Shown here: positions 1 through 10,690 of the stretch, in pieces
Numbering within the stretch: the first letter of the stretch is position 1
Layout of the letters: every line of letters starts with the position of its first letter
Program-made: the position numbers and the translations under genes
The notes under the pieces: generated by a model
The model's input: the letters and a program-made list of their open reading frames with translations, nothing else
Databases searched by the model: none
Told to the model about the DNA's origin: nothing
Source: Leucocoprinus leucothites
Lineage: Eukaryota; Basidiomycota; Agaricomycetes; Agaricales; Agaricaceae
Reading direction: 5' to 3'
Assembly: GCA_013368445.1 (NCBI GenBank)
Contig: JAACJO010000003.1
Location: forward strand, 2,046,001 to 2,110,000
Length of the DNA stretch: 64,000 bases

Positions 1-157
1 CTGCGCGAGAGGTTGCCGGGCTGGGGTTACTGTAGACGGAACGTGGGTTCATGTAGTTGAGTGAGGTGGTACGCAAACGCTGGGAATTCGAGAATCCGCT
101 GCCACTTGGCCGGCGCTGACGTTTGGAGGAAGTTGGAAGAGACGTGTGTACGTCCAT
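1..157 (-). CDS. N-terminus of an unidentified protein, truncated by the window edge
   Basis: An open frame starts at the ATG whose A is base 157 and stays open for 52 codons to the left edge. The peptide begins MDVHTSLPTSSKRQRR. It is rich in Ser, Arg, Asn and Pro and contains a basic KRQRR patch that could be a nuclear localisation signal. Codon choice and composition look like the disordered N-terminus of a fungal regulatory protein. No domain is visible, so no function is proposed. It could also be a first exon ending near base 1. Moderate confidence that it is coding, none on its role. Confidence 0.45.
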   Translation of the reverse strand, partial: MDVHTSLPTSSKRQRRPSGSGFSNSQRLRTTSLNYMNPRSVYSNPSPATSRA

Positions 158-462
158 TAAGGTAAGTAGCAGACTTCAGAAATTATTTGCTTGTGTTAGT
201 GTGTTTAGAGATTGACGTTGCAAGTTGGGTGCATGACATATGCCCGACCCGGTGTCCATTCCGGCTATCTACCCATCAAACTAGTCTACGTCTTCTCCTT
301 CTAGCACCTTTTCTCCATCCTCAGAGAGCTTTACATTATTCTGGTGGCCTCGACGTCAGAAGGACAAAACATGCTCAGAAAGTTGAACTCACGGCATGTG
401 CGGATGATTTCCCAATATACTTAGTATGATCTGAACAATCCGTAATTAGTTTTCCGGCTCGC
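158..462. other. Intergenic: promoter of the left-edge gene and 3' flank of the thioesterase gene
   Basis: A plus-strand open frame of 80 codons at 187-429 has no ATG start and no recognisable motif. It is treated as chance. Nothing else is seen. Confidence 0.5.
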
Positions 463-1058
463 TCACGAAAGCATGACGCCAAACGTACATCCATAAGCTA
501 CAAGCTGTCCTTGAGCGTCTGTAAAGTCCGTCCTTGTATATGCCAACTGCTTCCCCATTCCCGTTAAGACGGTTTTCGCGTGAAGTACATCACCCGCTCT
601 TCCAGCGGGACGGACGAAGGAAGTGCCGATGTCAGTAGAAACTCCCGTCATGTACTGTCCTTTAGAGGCGACGACTAAAGAGCCGAGGGTATCGGTTAAC
701 GACAGGATGAGACCGCCATGAGCTGCAAGATGCAATCTTGAGATAATTACCGCAATCTACCACCATATCGAGAGGACTTACCAGTCTGTGAGATCAGAGA
801 CGCTCAGTTAGTTCACAACACCTGGTTTAATGTGCACGACGTACTCCGACGCGATTTGCTGTATTTTGTGTGATCATTGCAGCAGTTTCACATACACAGA
901 TGCTCAAATACTTACTATTAGATTGTTCAATTTTGAGTGAGGTTTCAACACACCCCGGAATGGCTTTATGGATTTGCAGCTATAACGTGGAGACCTTCTA
1001 AACAAGTGGATAACACCTCCACGAAGCACGCTCACACGAGGAAAACACTGAGCATCAT
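463..1058 (-). CDS. Hotdog-fold acyl-CoA thioesterase (4HBT superfamily, ACOT13-like)
   Basis: Likely hydrolyses acyl-CoA thioesters; ACOT13/THEM2 relatives act on medium- and long-chain acyl-CoA. The spliced product of about 120 aa carries TNRVGTAHGG, matching the family's N-x-x-G-T-x-H-G-G active-site segment. It is followed by LSLTDTLGS, where the Asp fits the catalytic acid position, then GVSTDIGTSFVRPA and a C-terminal strand ending YGCTFGVML. My model joins 1038-1058, 916-979, 845-858, 782-785 and 463-722. The four introns are 58, 57, 59 and 59 nt, all GT-AG, and the total is 121 codons including the stop. Exons 3 and 4 are only 14 and 4 nt long. Dropping the 4-nt exon destroys the HGG motif. 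The first ATG is the weakest part, and a longer N-terminus is possible. Sure of the family; specificity unknown. Confidence 0.75.
782..785 (-). other. 4-nt micro-exon (ACTG) of the thioesterase gene
   Basis: Flanked by a cacag acceptor and a gtaagt donor, between two 59-nt introns. It supplies the Thr codon and the first base of the Ala codon in GTAHGG. Inferred from phase and motif continuity only. Confidence 0.55.
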
Positions 1059-1456
1059 GACCTGCAGCAGAGATTGTCGTCTATAACCCCATTCTCATTG
1101 TCCACACCTCATGGTGCTGAGTAGATTGACGGACCTTTGTTGTCAAGGAAGCTCTTCCAAACCTAGTGAAAGGGCTGAGCTCTGCCATGTTTTGAGAGAT
1201 GAAGCTAAACATACTCTGCGGGTAAAACGTAGGCATGCGGCCATGATAGTGCTGAAGAGAAAGAAGGTGATAATTGAGGTAAAGGACGCCCGGCTGAGGC
1301 GGAAACCGGCAGGAAGAACAGTTGTGTCCGGACTCCCGAACCCCTATCGGTCTGTTGAATAGAGGTGCCTGGGAACTTTGATTCCTTTGACGATATTCAT
1401 GCTCGCTGAACACACTTCTTATCTGTCGTTCGTCATACTTACTCAACCAGAAAGGC
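1059..1456. other. Divergent intergenic region between the thioesterase and F-box genes
   Basis: About 400 bp between two head-to-head start codons, presumably holding both promoters. Open frames on each strand here have no recognisable motif. No TATA box or other clear element stands out. Confidence 0.5.
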
Positions 1457-3243
1457 ATGAACTGGAAGAGATCGTTCGAAGTGGGAGTAACTCTGTTCAA
1501 AGCGGGAAAATATTCCGAGGCTTTAGAAGAATTCAACCAAGTATGTTCTCATTTGATATTGCCTACTTCAAGTCTGAGTTCCTCTGACAGGCTGTTGCCA
1601 TTGGTGGTGAAAACCACTTCATCGTTTATGATACACGCGCAGCAGCTCATGAGGCTCTCAAGAATCCAAAAGCTGCCCTTCAAGACGCCAAAATGACCAT
1701 AAAACTCGCGCCTCAACGATGGCATGGGTACACACGTGCTGCCCGTCTCTTCCAGAAAACCCACAAGTTCGAAGCCTCACTCAAAATGATCGAACTTGCC
1801 CTCTCATATGTCAAGCCAGAAGATACAAAGCGACGCGAAGAACTGCTGAAATTGAAGGTCGAGGTCACCGAGCACCAGGAGGCGATTGCAGCTCGTGAGC
1901 GCAGGATGCGAAACCACATGCTCAAGTTACCCGTGGAGATCTACAATGAGATTTTTCAATATGTGATGGACGAGGACTATGCACAGATCATTACTCTGTT
2001 GCATGTCTGTGGGCACTGGCGACGAGTTGTCTGGGGTTCTCCCGGGCTTTGGTACACCCTCGTCCTCTCCAAACTGCGTGCAGATCGAAAGGCCGATCTC
2101 TGGCTCGAGAGATCACATGGCCGCATTCGAGAGCTTCATGTCCTCTCTGACTACAACTCGAGGGACCTTCCCGGCCGGCCGAGCTTCCTTGACAAACTAG
2201 ATTGGTCGTATCTTCGCGTTTGCAGGATTCTTTCACCTAATATTCTCAGGTTCTTTGAGCCAAGTACCATGTTTCGAGAGCTTAACAGCCTCGAATTCGA
2301 TGCTAATCACGTCGATGGTCCTTACTCCGACTTTAACAACTATTCTTCAACGGGGATGAAGTCCCTATCCCTCCACAGGACATGCTTCCAACTCGGCCAG
2401 CTCTCAATTCATTTTCCATCCCTCAGTTCTCTATGCCTCGAGAACTGCTCGGTCCTCGCTCCAGAGAATAACATCCTTGAATTCTTTCGTGCCAACCCCC
2501 AAATAGAATCTTTCTGCTTTAATGCCACTCAAATACAAGGCTGGCCACAAATTATATTTTCCCCGTCGGATATCGAGAACCCACCCACTCTAGAGGGCTT
2601 AACAGATCTCGAGATTGTTACAGAGCCTTGGCCCTCGACCATACTTCTGCTCGATCTCCCGTCCTTGCGAACAATGCGGCTTCAGAGCCTAGCTAGCCAA
2701 CAAGTTTCTGATCATCTTCACCATTGGGCGTCTAGATCCCCGAAGTTCTTAACAGAACTCAGCTTCGATCGAGTGGCCACTAGCAGTAGCAGGATAATTG
2801 AAGCTGTGTATGCTTGTCCAACGCTCGAGGTTTTGGTCCTGAACGCGTTGTTCGGTATGTCCGACACAATTATCAATGTGCTTTCGGGTCAACCGCACAT
2901 CGTACCGTTGCCATCGGAACAGTCACGACTTCCATGTATCTGTCCCCGTCTGCGACATCTGGACGTATCGGATTGTCCAGATGTCCTTACGTCCTCCATT
3001 CATGCTCTCGTCAAGCAGCGTCTAGCGCTTTCTGCGTCCATTGAGGGAGATGAGAACGCTGTCGATGAAGAATCTACACAGCAGAAGGTTCAAGTAAATA
3101 GACTGGAGGTGCTAAAGATGGATGGATGCCCAATGATCGACATAAAGTGGATACCGTGGTTCAGGGAACATGTTCCTTACGTGAGCTGTGTCTTTGCTTC
3201 TGCTTCGAAAAAGCAGCAGAAAAACATTGCGCGAAGACTGTGA
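1457..3243 (+). CDS. TPR / F-box / LRR protein (Dia2-Pof3-like architecture)
   Basis: Probable substrate receptor of an SCF ubiquitin ligase. Exons 1457-1540 and 1591-3243 (50-nt intron, phase 0) give about 578 aa. Residues 1-120 hold TPR-like helices (FKAGKYSEALEEFNQ, then helices around AALQDAKMTIKLAP and EASLKMIELAL). An F-box follows (MLKLPVEIYNEIFQYV with a downstream W near the end). The rest is leucine-rich, ending in LRHLDVSDCPD and LEVLKMDGCPM repeats. TPR, F-box and LRR in this order is the layout of budding yeast Dia2 and fission yeast Pof3, replication- and telomere-linked F-box proteins, but basidiomycetes have many F-box proteins and orthology is not shown. A donor gtgagt overlapping the stop and an acceptor before 3304 allow an alternative C-terminus of a few residues. 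Sure of the class, unsure of the ortholog. Confidence 0.8.
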
Positions 3244-3907
3244 GTCCAGCCTTTCTCTTCGTGAGAGCTTATTACCAACGGGCATAAATCTTGTCTGGAT
3301 CTAGGAATGGTGTATAAAGCTTCGAAGCCTGAAAAAGCGCCAATGGCCTTGGTTTGGACTAGCCTTTTCCTTCTCACATGTACAATCTCCGCCGTTTGGA
3401 TGAAACTTTTCGGCTTCATGTTCGCAATCGATGGCACCATCCCGCCAAACAGCCTCGACTTGCGCGCTCCTGTAATTAGTGCCATCTCACTCCTTGCCTC
3501 AGTTCAATTGTCACCAACTGTCAGCTCCAATTCATTTCGGAGGAAAAGTCAGGCGTCTGCTTTCCTCGTTCGGCTCGAAATCGGAGCCTAGCCATGCCTG
3601 GTCCTTTGGCAAATACTTGAACCCGACCATTTGGTTATGAAAACGCTCGAAAGTGGCGGAGATACTGCTTGTCACCCTTTACCGAGAGGGCTTACCCAAC
3701 CCGACCTTTCGCCATTCCAACGTCATTGGTACGTAGTGTATAATCAGTATCTTCCGTTCGCCATCTCTCGCTCCCGTTCCTCCCAGATGTGATGGGACTT
3801 CCCTGATCCAACCCCTGCGTTTTTCATTTCAAATCTTATTTGAGAGTTGGGCAGCTTGTGTGTGTACAAATAGTTAACTGATAATTTCTACACGAGGCAT
3901 TTTCTGA
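3244..3907. other. Intergenic between convergent genes
   Basis: 3' flanks of the F-box gene (+) and the ABM-like gene (-). The open frame at 3307-3591 has no motif and overlaps a possible alternative last exon of the F-box gene. Nothing else is seen. Confidence 0.5.
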
Positions 3908-4784
3908 CTATTTTTGCTTGTTATTACGAAGACCATACTCCCTGACTCGGAAGTGGTAGACTTTGAAGGTCGCGTATTTACCAATCTTCTCAACATGAGG
4001 CTTGATACTTTCTGGATCCGCAGCACTGTCGATATGGGCCTAAAAATACAATGTCGACATTCTATCCCTTCCAGCTTGATAAGGCCAAAATCTCACCTGT
4101 TTGGAATCCCACCCGCCAACGAAAAAGTAAGAGCCAGGGCTCTCTAGCGTCTCGCCAAAAACAAATGGCGCGTGTTCCTTAGCAATTGGAGCATGGTGAG
4201 CATCGTCCATGAAGTTCCTCATGCCGTTTTCGAAATCGGCTTTCAGAGCAGTATCCTTCAGCTCGATTCTAGCGACTTCGGTAACGGGGGAACTCAGGGC
4301 CATGACAGTGGTATCACTGAAGCGAGCATGACGCATCTCCACTTCACCACCAAAACATTTTCCCAGCGTCTCGATGACCTTAGGATAAACAACGGGGTCA
4401 TCCATGAGACTCTTGTGGTCCTCATAGGTCGTCCATTCTAAACACAGATAGAGGCGACCAGGAAGCTGAGCATAACGGACAGGGGTATGCAGATGGACCT
4501 ACGAATAATTATCCATCTCCTCTTGGGATCTTCTTCGTCGACACTAACTCCTTCGTAAACGCTGTAGGTAGTAGTCAGCCGATGGACCAAAATACTAGTC
4601 AATCAAACTTGATCGATACGCTCGATCATCGTCGATTAGCTAATACCAATCTAGCTTACCGTTCGAGTCCATTCCAGGTGCGAATTTGTTCGAAGGCGGG
4701 ATGTGTGAGAGTCTCGTCTTGTAGTAATGCATCAGAAGCGAGGAAGGAGAGAATCTCGAGAACAGGGCCAGGTGCGGTAGACAT
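3908..4784 (-). CDS. ABM-like dimeric alpha/beta-barrel protein
   Basis: Four exons (4660-4784, 4549-4594, 4097-4498, 3908-4039) give 234 aa with phase-consistent GT-AG introns. The start MSTAPGPVLEILSF is a clean first strand. The segment LYLCLEWTTYEDHKSLMDD matches the strand-helix pattern of antibiotic biosynthesis monooxygenase (ABM)/EthD-like domains (a W-x-(S/T)-x-E-x-H signature). A second, similar segment near the C-terminus (FVGGWDSKQAHIDS) suggests two tandem ABM-type units in one chain, as in many fungal members. These proteins bind small aromatic or haem-like ligands, or have no known function, and no catalytic residue can be assigned here. It converges on the F-box gene, and a large non-coding region lies upstream. 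Confidence 0.65.
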
Positions 4785-6991
4785 GATGATCCAGACAGAT
4801 TAAGCTGGGGTAGGACGTGAGTCTAGGATCGTAGCTGAATTTATATTACGGCGGCCTGGGCCCGTGTGATAATGGTTCGAGTGTATTGGCGGTGGGCGGA
4901 AATATACTCCCATGGGAGACATATCTGTTTTGGTGACGTTACTACATTTGGAAAGGAGGTCTGGTGGTGGTGGCTAGAAGCGTAACCGGTTTCTGAGAAA
5001 CTAGGACCAGAAAAATAGTATCTGGGATGCCCTCGATATGACGTACACGACCGTTGCTTTGTGTTAATTATGCTGTGGCGGTAATTACGTCGGACTTTAT
5101 CTGGGAGGTCCGTTCTGAATGTTCTGAGTTCATGGAGCTTAGCCTGTACCAGCGATTGGGAGCTTCTGGAGCCCACGAGGCGTGTACTGTGGTTTAATAC
5201 CTCAGGAACTTAATTCACATTAGTTGTATGGAGGTAACTCGACTGAGCAAAGCAACAGGGCAAATGCCAATTAGGCTCCATTTTTTTTTGGGTTTGGTCT
5301 ACCCTAGGCTGAAATAACTCTGTGATTCGGCGGTGGAACGTGCTACTAGTACAGGAGTAGATCCCCACAAGGAAGAGATGATTCTTCCTCTCTGTCGGTT
5401 GCAGCATGAAATGACCATGGCAGGCCGAAAACAGCCCGGCATGAAAATAATCGCGATATCTCAGGGATCACTCACTATCGTTGAACAGTGTCTTGGAAAC
5501 AATGTGATGGAACGACTACCGACGTTTGCTTCTCAACCTGTCAAGCAGGGTATTATTTCTCCTGGTCGGGGGCAGACTATTCGGGACACATACTCTGTGG
5601 TAGCGGTTAAGGTTTACTTCGAGAGGACGGAGCTGAAGAGTCATGAAAAGGCATTCTGTCGGGATCGGATTGGACGTGCCAGGCCTAGCAGCGAAGGTGA
5701 GAGAAGATATGTGGGTATCAGATCCGGTAGTCAAGATCTAGAATTTACGGGGTTTAGTATCTTGACAACCTAGATTCTACATATCAGTTGCAACAGCGTT
5801 CTCCCGTGTCCACGTGCTGAGCAGACGTGTTTGAACCGACTTTCATGGTACCGACTGAAGCCAAGGTAAAACGGACGTAATGAAGAAAACGAACTTGGGG
5901 TTCGAGTCATTATTGAACGAGATTTGCGATGGTTCTGAGTTCTCCAAGCTCGTTCATGAGTGCCGACCTTTGTAGGTGAAACTAACGGCCAGCAAGGAAG
6001 AAAAATCAGAGACCGTCATTCGTGAATGTCAGATAACTTGGGAGGGGGTTTTGCCCAAAGTTCGAACAGATGAGGCTGCCGTTATTCGAAAGGGACAAAG
6101 CCCGGCTGCACCTACTGCTACCTCAAGTCATAGGTTCTTCCGTCGATACTATACCATTTAGGGGAAAGCTGTGGTCTAAAACCACAACCGGATCGGGAGA
6201 AGCGCAAGAAAGCTTCGTTCTCAGAGGGACAAGACGTCGCCTCGATCTTGACATAGGTTGAGAAAGCTGTGATTTAGAGGAGTGTCCGAGTACAATCACC
6301 AGAGAATGGGCGGTCAGCCTAAGCGGTCAGAGAGGTCAAAAAGGAAGGAATAAGCCTAGAGATATGCATCCGTTCCAAAAACATAAAGCAAATATAACCT
6401 GCCAGTGGGCATCAGATGGAAAGCTCGAAATCGATGAGGTTGTAAAGCGACATCCTTGGATCAGCTTGCGATAGAGGCATGGCAGAGGATGATAGGGGGA
6501 CCTATACGTGGATTGCTTACGAGTAACCAGTCGATACCTGCGGCAAAATCTGTGACTTCAAAATGTAAACGCCTTATGTGGGCGGCTGGAGACCAATGAT
6601 AGCCATCTAGTACATCAATTGCTAGTCCCCCATTATTTCACGACGTCGAGCAAGCCGCAAATCCTCAGAAATGTAGTGGAGATTTACATAGGGCTCATAA
6701 AATGTAGAGAGGAAAAGCACTACAATCGGATTGATATATACTTCTCCGCCGAATGCTGTTTGGAATGTCATAACGATGTCCATTGTAGCTAGAAAGAAAT
6801 ATTGGAGAATTCATGCTGGCGAGATGGTCCGTGCGCGGGGGAGTGATGGGATGCACGTGGTCTTCGGAAGGTGGCAATGATTTCTGACCAGTCTTGACCT
6901 TGTCCCCCTCCACCGCATACAAATTCCTTCCTTCTGGCCGTCCCCTACTTCTGCGATCTCTCCGTCTACTAGTTATACAGCTCCTTCTACT
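4785..6991. other. 2.2 kb non-coding divergent region
   Basis: Lies between the start codons of the ABM-like gene (-) and the ZFC3H1/Red1-like gene (+). Short open frames (for example 5333-5773 on +) lack motifs and good splice context. It contains one copy of an 18-nt sequence shared with 20014-20031. No gene is supported. Confidence 0.55.
6324..6341 (+). repeat. Copy 1 of an 18-nt shared sequence
   Basis: The 18 bases starting cggtcagagagg are identical to 20014-20031 on the same strand. Both copies lie in gene-free DNA. They may be a relic of a dispersed repeat or a chance match. Confidence 0.5.
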
Positions 6992-9900
6992 ATGATGGCA
7001 ACTTCTTCGTCACCAGGACCAACGATGATCGTTCCCGGCTCTCCTTCTGATGCGTCATCGCTCCGAGCTGCAGCCCTTAGGACTCTCAAGTCGGGCAAAA
7101 GGCGGCGTCCCGCATCTGGGCAAAGACAAGAAGTTTCACTAGCCAGACCTGTTCCTCAGGATACTCTGCAGCTTGATTACGGCCAGGATGATGATACATC
7201 TGACTCAGTGCAGGCCCCTGCTAAGGCACCTTCTCTGTCAACCAGCGCTATTCAAGATGCTCCACCTGCACCGCAGGCAGTCGGTGGTATGGACGTGGAT
7301 ATGCGAGAAGAAGGTGAAATCAGCGATGAAGAGCCCCCTCAAGCAGAAGCCACCTCCAAACTTGTCCCAATGCAAACGGATGATGCCATTCCATCACAAA
7401 ATAACCGACCATCAAATACGTCTGTCTCGCCGCACTTAGGGTCTCCCGCACCCGCGCTCTTGGCCAGGATCTCTATGCCCCAATCCCCTGCTTCCAACTC
7501 TCCCTCCACGTCTTCTGCTCTATTTGCTGAGCGGTCACTGTCTTATCCGCCTCCGGAATTTGATCAAGAACATGCACCTGTAGCATATCACTCGGATGCC
7601 CCACCCGAACGCATTCAATGGCAGGATGACTACGAAAGCCACCCGTATAATACATACCATCACGACGAACAAGATCGGTTTTACACGGAACGTTATGAAA
7701 TCTATCCCGGCCTAATCAGTATGTTTATCATCCCCTCATGTAGGGTTCGTGCAATCTCACTGCCCATTCAGTGACAGGGATGGAATATACCACTGCAAAG
7801 GATATTGTCCTTGATCTCCTTGGGTGGGGTGTCCCGCCTCAGTATCTCGTTGATTGCGGTCTCAGCAAAGATTTGGTTATTTGCGTCTTCACTGAACTGC
7901 AACTTAAACTTCCACTCGAGCTTGATGGCCCTCACGAAACCGACGTATCTTCATCGTCGGGTTCGCCCTCTCACGCCGACTCTTTCCCTGGCAATCATCT
8001 CATTCCGCACTACGAAGACTCCGTCGACGACTCGTCGGCTCCTGGAATGCATACTCCAGAACATGTGTCCCATTCCATGGCGTCTTCTACTCAACCGGCT
8101 GCGCTCGTGAGCCCGACTCCTCAAGAATTACAAGACATGGAGCGGCAACGACGTCAAGAATTGTTGGCACGTAAGAAAGCGGCCTTGGCTACTCGAAAGG
8201 CTAAACCCTCGGTCGATTTCAATCCCTCAAGCTCTCAGATTGAGGACTCCGATATGGTCATGGCTCCGTCTGTGGTCACTGAGGCTGTTGAAAATTTTCT
8301 GAGCAGTATTGGGCCAATTAGCCAAGTAAGCGTTACCTCATAAATTCTGTAGGAGATCTCTAAATTTTTCTAGGGAGAGGAACCTTTGAGGAAAGACCAG
8401 ACTCCTGAATCACCACCAGAAACCCACGACTTGGCAGATTCAGACGAGATTCCCGGGCTTGGTAATTCGCGATCCGATCTTGCTGCATCCTCTCCTCGGA
8501 GTGGAGACCCAACGCCGTCGCCGCCTGCTAATAACATTACAACTTCCTCAACTCCCGTTCAGCAATCACCCGAACTATCGTTTGGCCGCCTGGGCCGTAG
8601 CAAAGGCGTCAAACGACCTGTTGCTTTTGATTTTGTTGACGTTGAAGATCGTTACTTGTCAAAAGCCAATTCCTCAATCTTGGCTCGGCGGATCGAGGGC
8701 CCTGGGATGAATTTTTCTTCGATCAAGTCTTCGCGACGATGTGTCATTGATTTGAGCGACAGCGAAGATGATGACACCCCTTACTACGTCAGCTCCGAAT
8801 TCTCCAAACGATCTCATACTGTCCCTACCCTTCGCGCTCAACACAACCATAACAACTTTTCGTCCAGACTGTCTCCAGCATTCCAGGCCCCCAACAAAGC
8901 AAGATCAGCTACCGTTACGCCTTCACCTGATCCTGCTGTACTGCAGCTTGAGATCAACAATTTGAGAGAAAAAATCGGATTTTTCGAGGAGAAGCAAAAG
9001 CGAAAGATGGTAAGTCGTTCAGGCCTCATTTTTGTGTTCTCATTGCTGAATTTCTCTCAGTTAGCTAAGCTTAACACCGCATCGCTTACACAAAACGGTA
9101 CAAGTACACTAGACGTTGGTAATATCCAAGAGGGTACATCGACGTCTCGAGAGCCGTCAGACCTAGCGGGGACTGCCGAGACTGTCTCTCTTATCAGCGG
9201 TCCGTCTAGTGCGTCCTAGCCTTCGTAGCCACAGCATCTGTTGAGTACTCACCTTCTTTAGGTCCAACAAATCAACAAGTCGCCGCCAACAACACTGCTA
9301 TGTCATCCATTGGTTCTACTCCTGGCCAACACAACCGACAACATCAACTGACCTAATCGGCTTTGGTCTCCCCAGGTGACTCAAGTCATCCACCCACACT
9401 CAACAATTACCTAGAGCCTCAACCCGAAGGTGTGTCGTAACGAAGTGCCCTTCGGTGTACCCTCTTCTCACCATGATATCCCCTCCTGTGATTGTCGTTA
9501 CCGCCTTTCCGTCCCTCGAACACCCTAAACTCTATTCGTTGATTTTGGCTTGATACCTGGTCAATCTCTTTGTTGTGCCATCGCTGCTGTCCCTTTACCC
9601 CTACATCCGATAAGGGTTACAACAAACAACGATGCTGGCAAGGAGTTTTTTTATTGTCATATGCTGCAGTGCGCAGCTTCTCCAGACAATTCTAACCATG
9701 GCATTCTGTTTTATTTGTTATCATCTGTGCATGCACCGATACATTTTTATAGGTTCAATCGAGTGCTATGGATCTAGATCAAGATGATTCGAGTCCTATT
9801 TTTGATGCCGATAAAGCGCCTTCTTTGTTGGCACAGGTGCGTTTTCCTTTTTTTGTTTCCTTTACTATCTCCGCAGGCGACTATTCAGCCAGTTGCTGGA

Positions 9901-10690
9901 TCGCTGACGTTTTGTTTTCCGCTTTTCTCGCCTGTTCAGGTCTCGCAGGATGTTTATGAACACTCGCTTGGACCTCAGTCACCCGTGCAATTCGCCCCAG
10001 ATACATCCAACCAATCCTTTCGACCTTACCAGTCCGCTCTTTCTAGCTACCCTCTACTGACATCCTCAGTGTCTCCTCCACCACCTTCTGACCCTTCTGA
10101 TTCTCCAAGAAATGCTTCTAGTAGTCCACTGAATCCTGACGACCACTCACATTTTTCTGGCCTAGTTGTGCCAGACTTGGGGCCACTTAAAGTCGCGACA
10201 GTCATGAACAGCTTGGACACGTCGAGGCAATTGTGCCGGTACGAGATTCCAGGTGGGGGTGTCTGTCGCGATGAAGGCTGTACAAACGTGCATATTAGTC
10301 GCATTCTGGCAGAGGCTGATGGAGATGGCTTTGACATGAGTGGTACGTAATCAATACAATTTTTGGCCTTTATGATTTTGCTAAAAGAAGGCTTTGCGCT
10401 TCCATCGTCTTTTACTACTAAAATTGCGTTTGGTTCACTCTTACCATTCTCTATATTCGGCGCCTCGCCTCTATTTATTTCCTTTCTCAGATACGGATAT
10501 CGCACAATTCCTTCTCTGCACGATGCCCTACGAATGGCAAAAAGGGCACAATGTGACGATAAACAAGATGATTGCTGCACTAACACTGGTGCGGCAATCG
10601 GCGTCTCTGAACACCCTTAACTTTGAAGAGCGCGTGCGGCGAGCTCTGCTCGTTCTTGAACCACCACTCCCAGTACCCAAGACACCTTAG
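6992..10690 (+). CDS. ZFC3H1/Red1-like zinc-finger scaffold of nuclear exosome targeting
   Basis: Nine exons (6992-7718, 7772-8325, 8374-9009, 9061-9208, 9262-9312, 9376-9431, 9753-9836, 9940-10342, 10491-10690) keep one frame and give about 952 aa. Most of the protein is Ser/Pro-rich and disordered. It has acidic patches (EEGEISDEEPP), a short helical region (LVLDLLGWGVPPQYLVDCGL), and a coiled-coil segment (LQLEINNLREKIGFFEEKQKRK). The C-terminal CRYEIPGGGVCRDEGCTNVH is a C-x9-C-x4-C-x3-H finger of the putative zinc-finger family (PF10650) found in human ZFC3H1 and fission yeast Red1. Those proteins scaffold the PAXT/MTREC complexes that link the Mtr4-type helicase to the nuclear exosome. 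The closing helical segment (FEERVRRALLVLEPP) completes that domain. The long sixth intron (9432-9752) and the donor at 9431 versus 9429 are the least certain points. Confidence 0.7.

Noticed and set aside
187..429. 80-codon open frame on the plus strand
   Set aside because: No ATG start, no motif, and it lies in the flanks of two minus-strand genes.
3307..3591. 94-codon open frame after the F-box gene
   Set aside because: No conserved motif. A short in-frame tail of the F-box gene through an intron is a better use of its start.
5333..5773. 146-codon open frame on the plus strand
   Set aside because: Composition is not protein-like, there is no motif, and the antisense strand is equally open in places.
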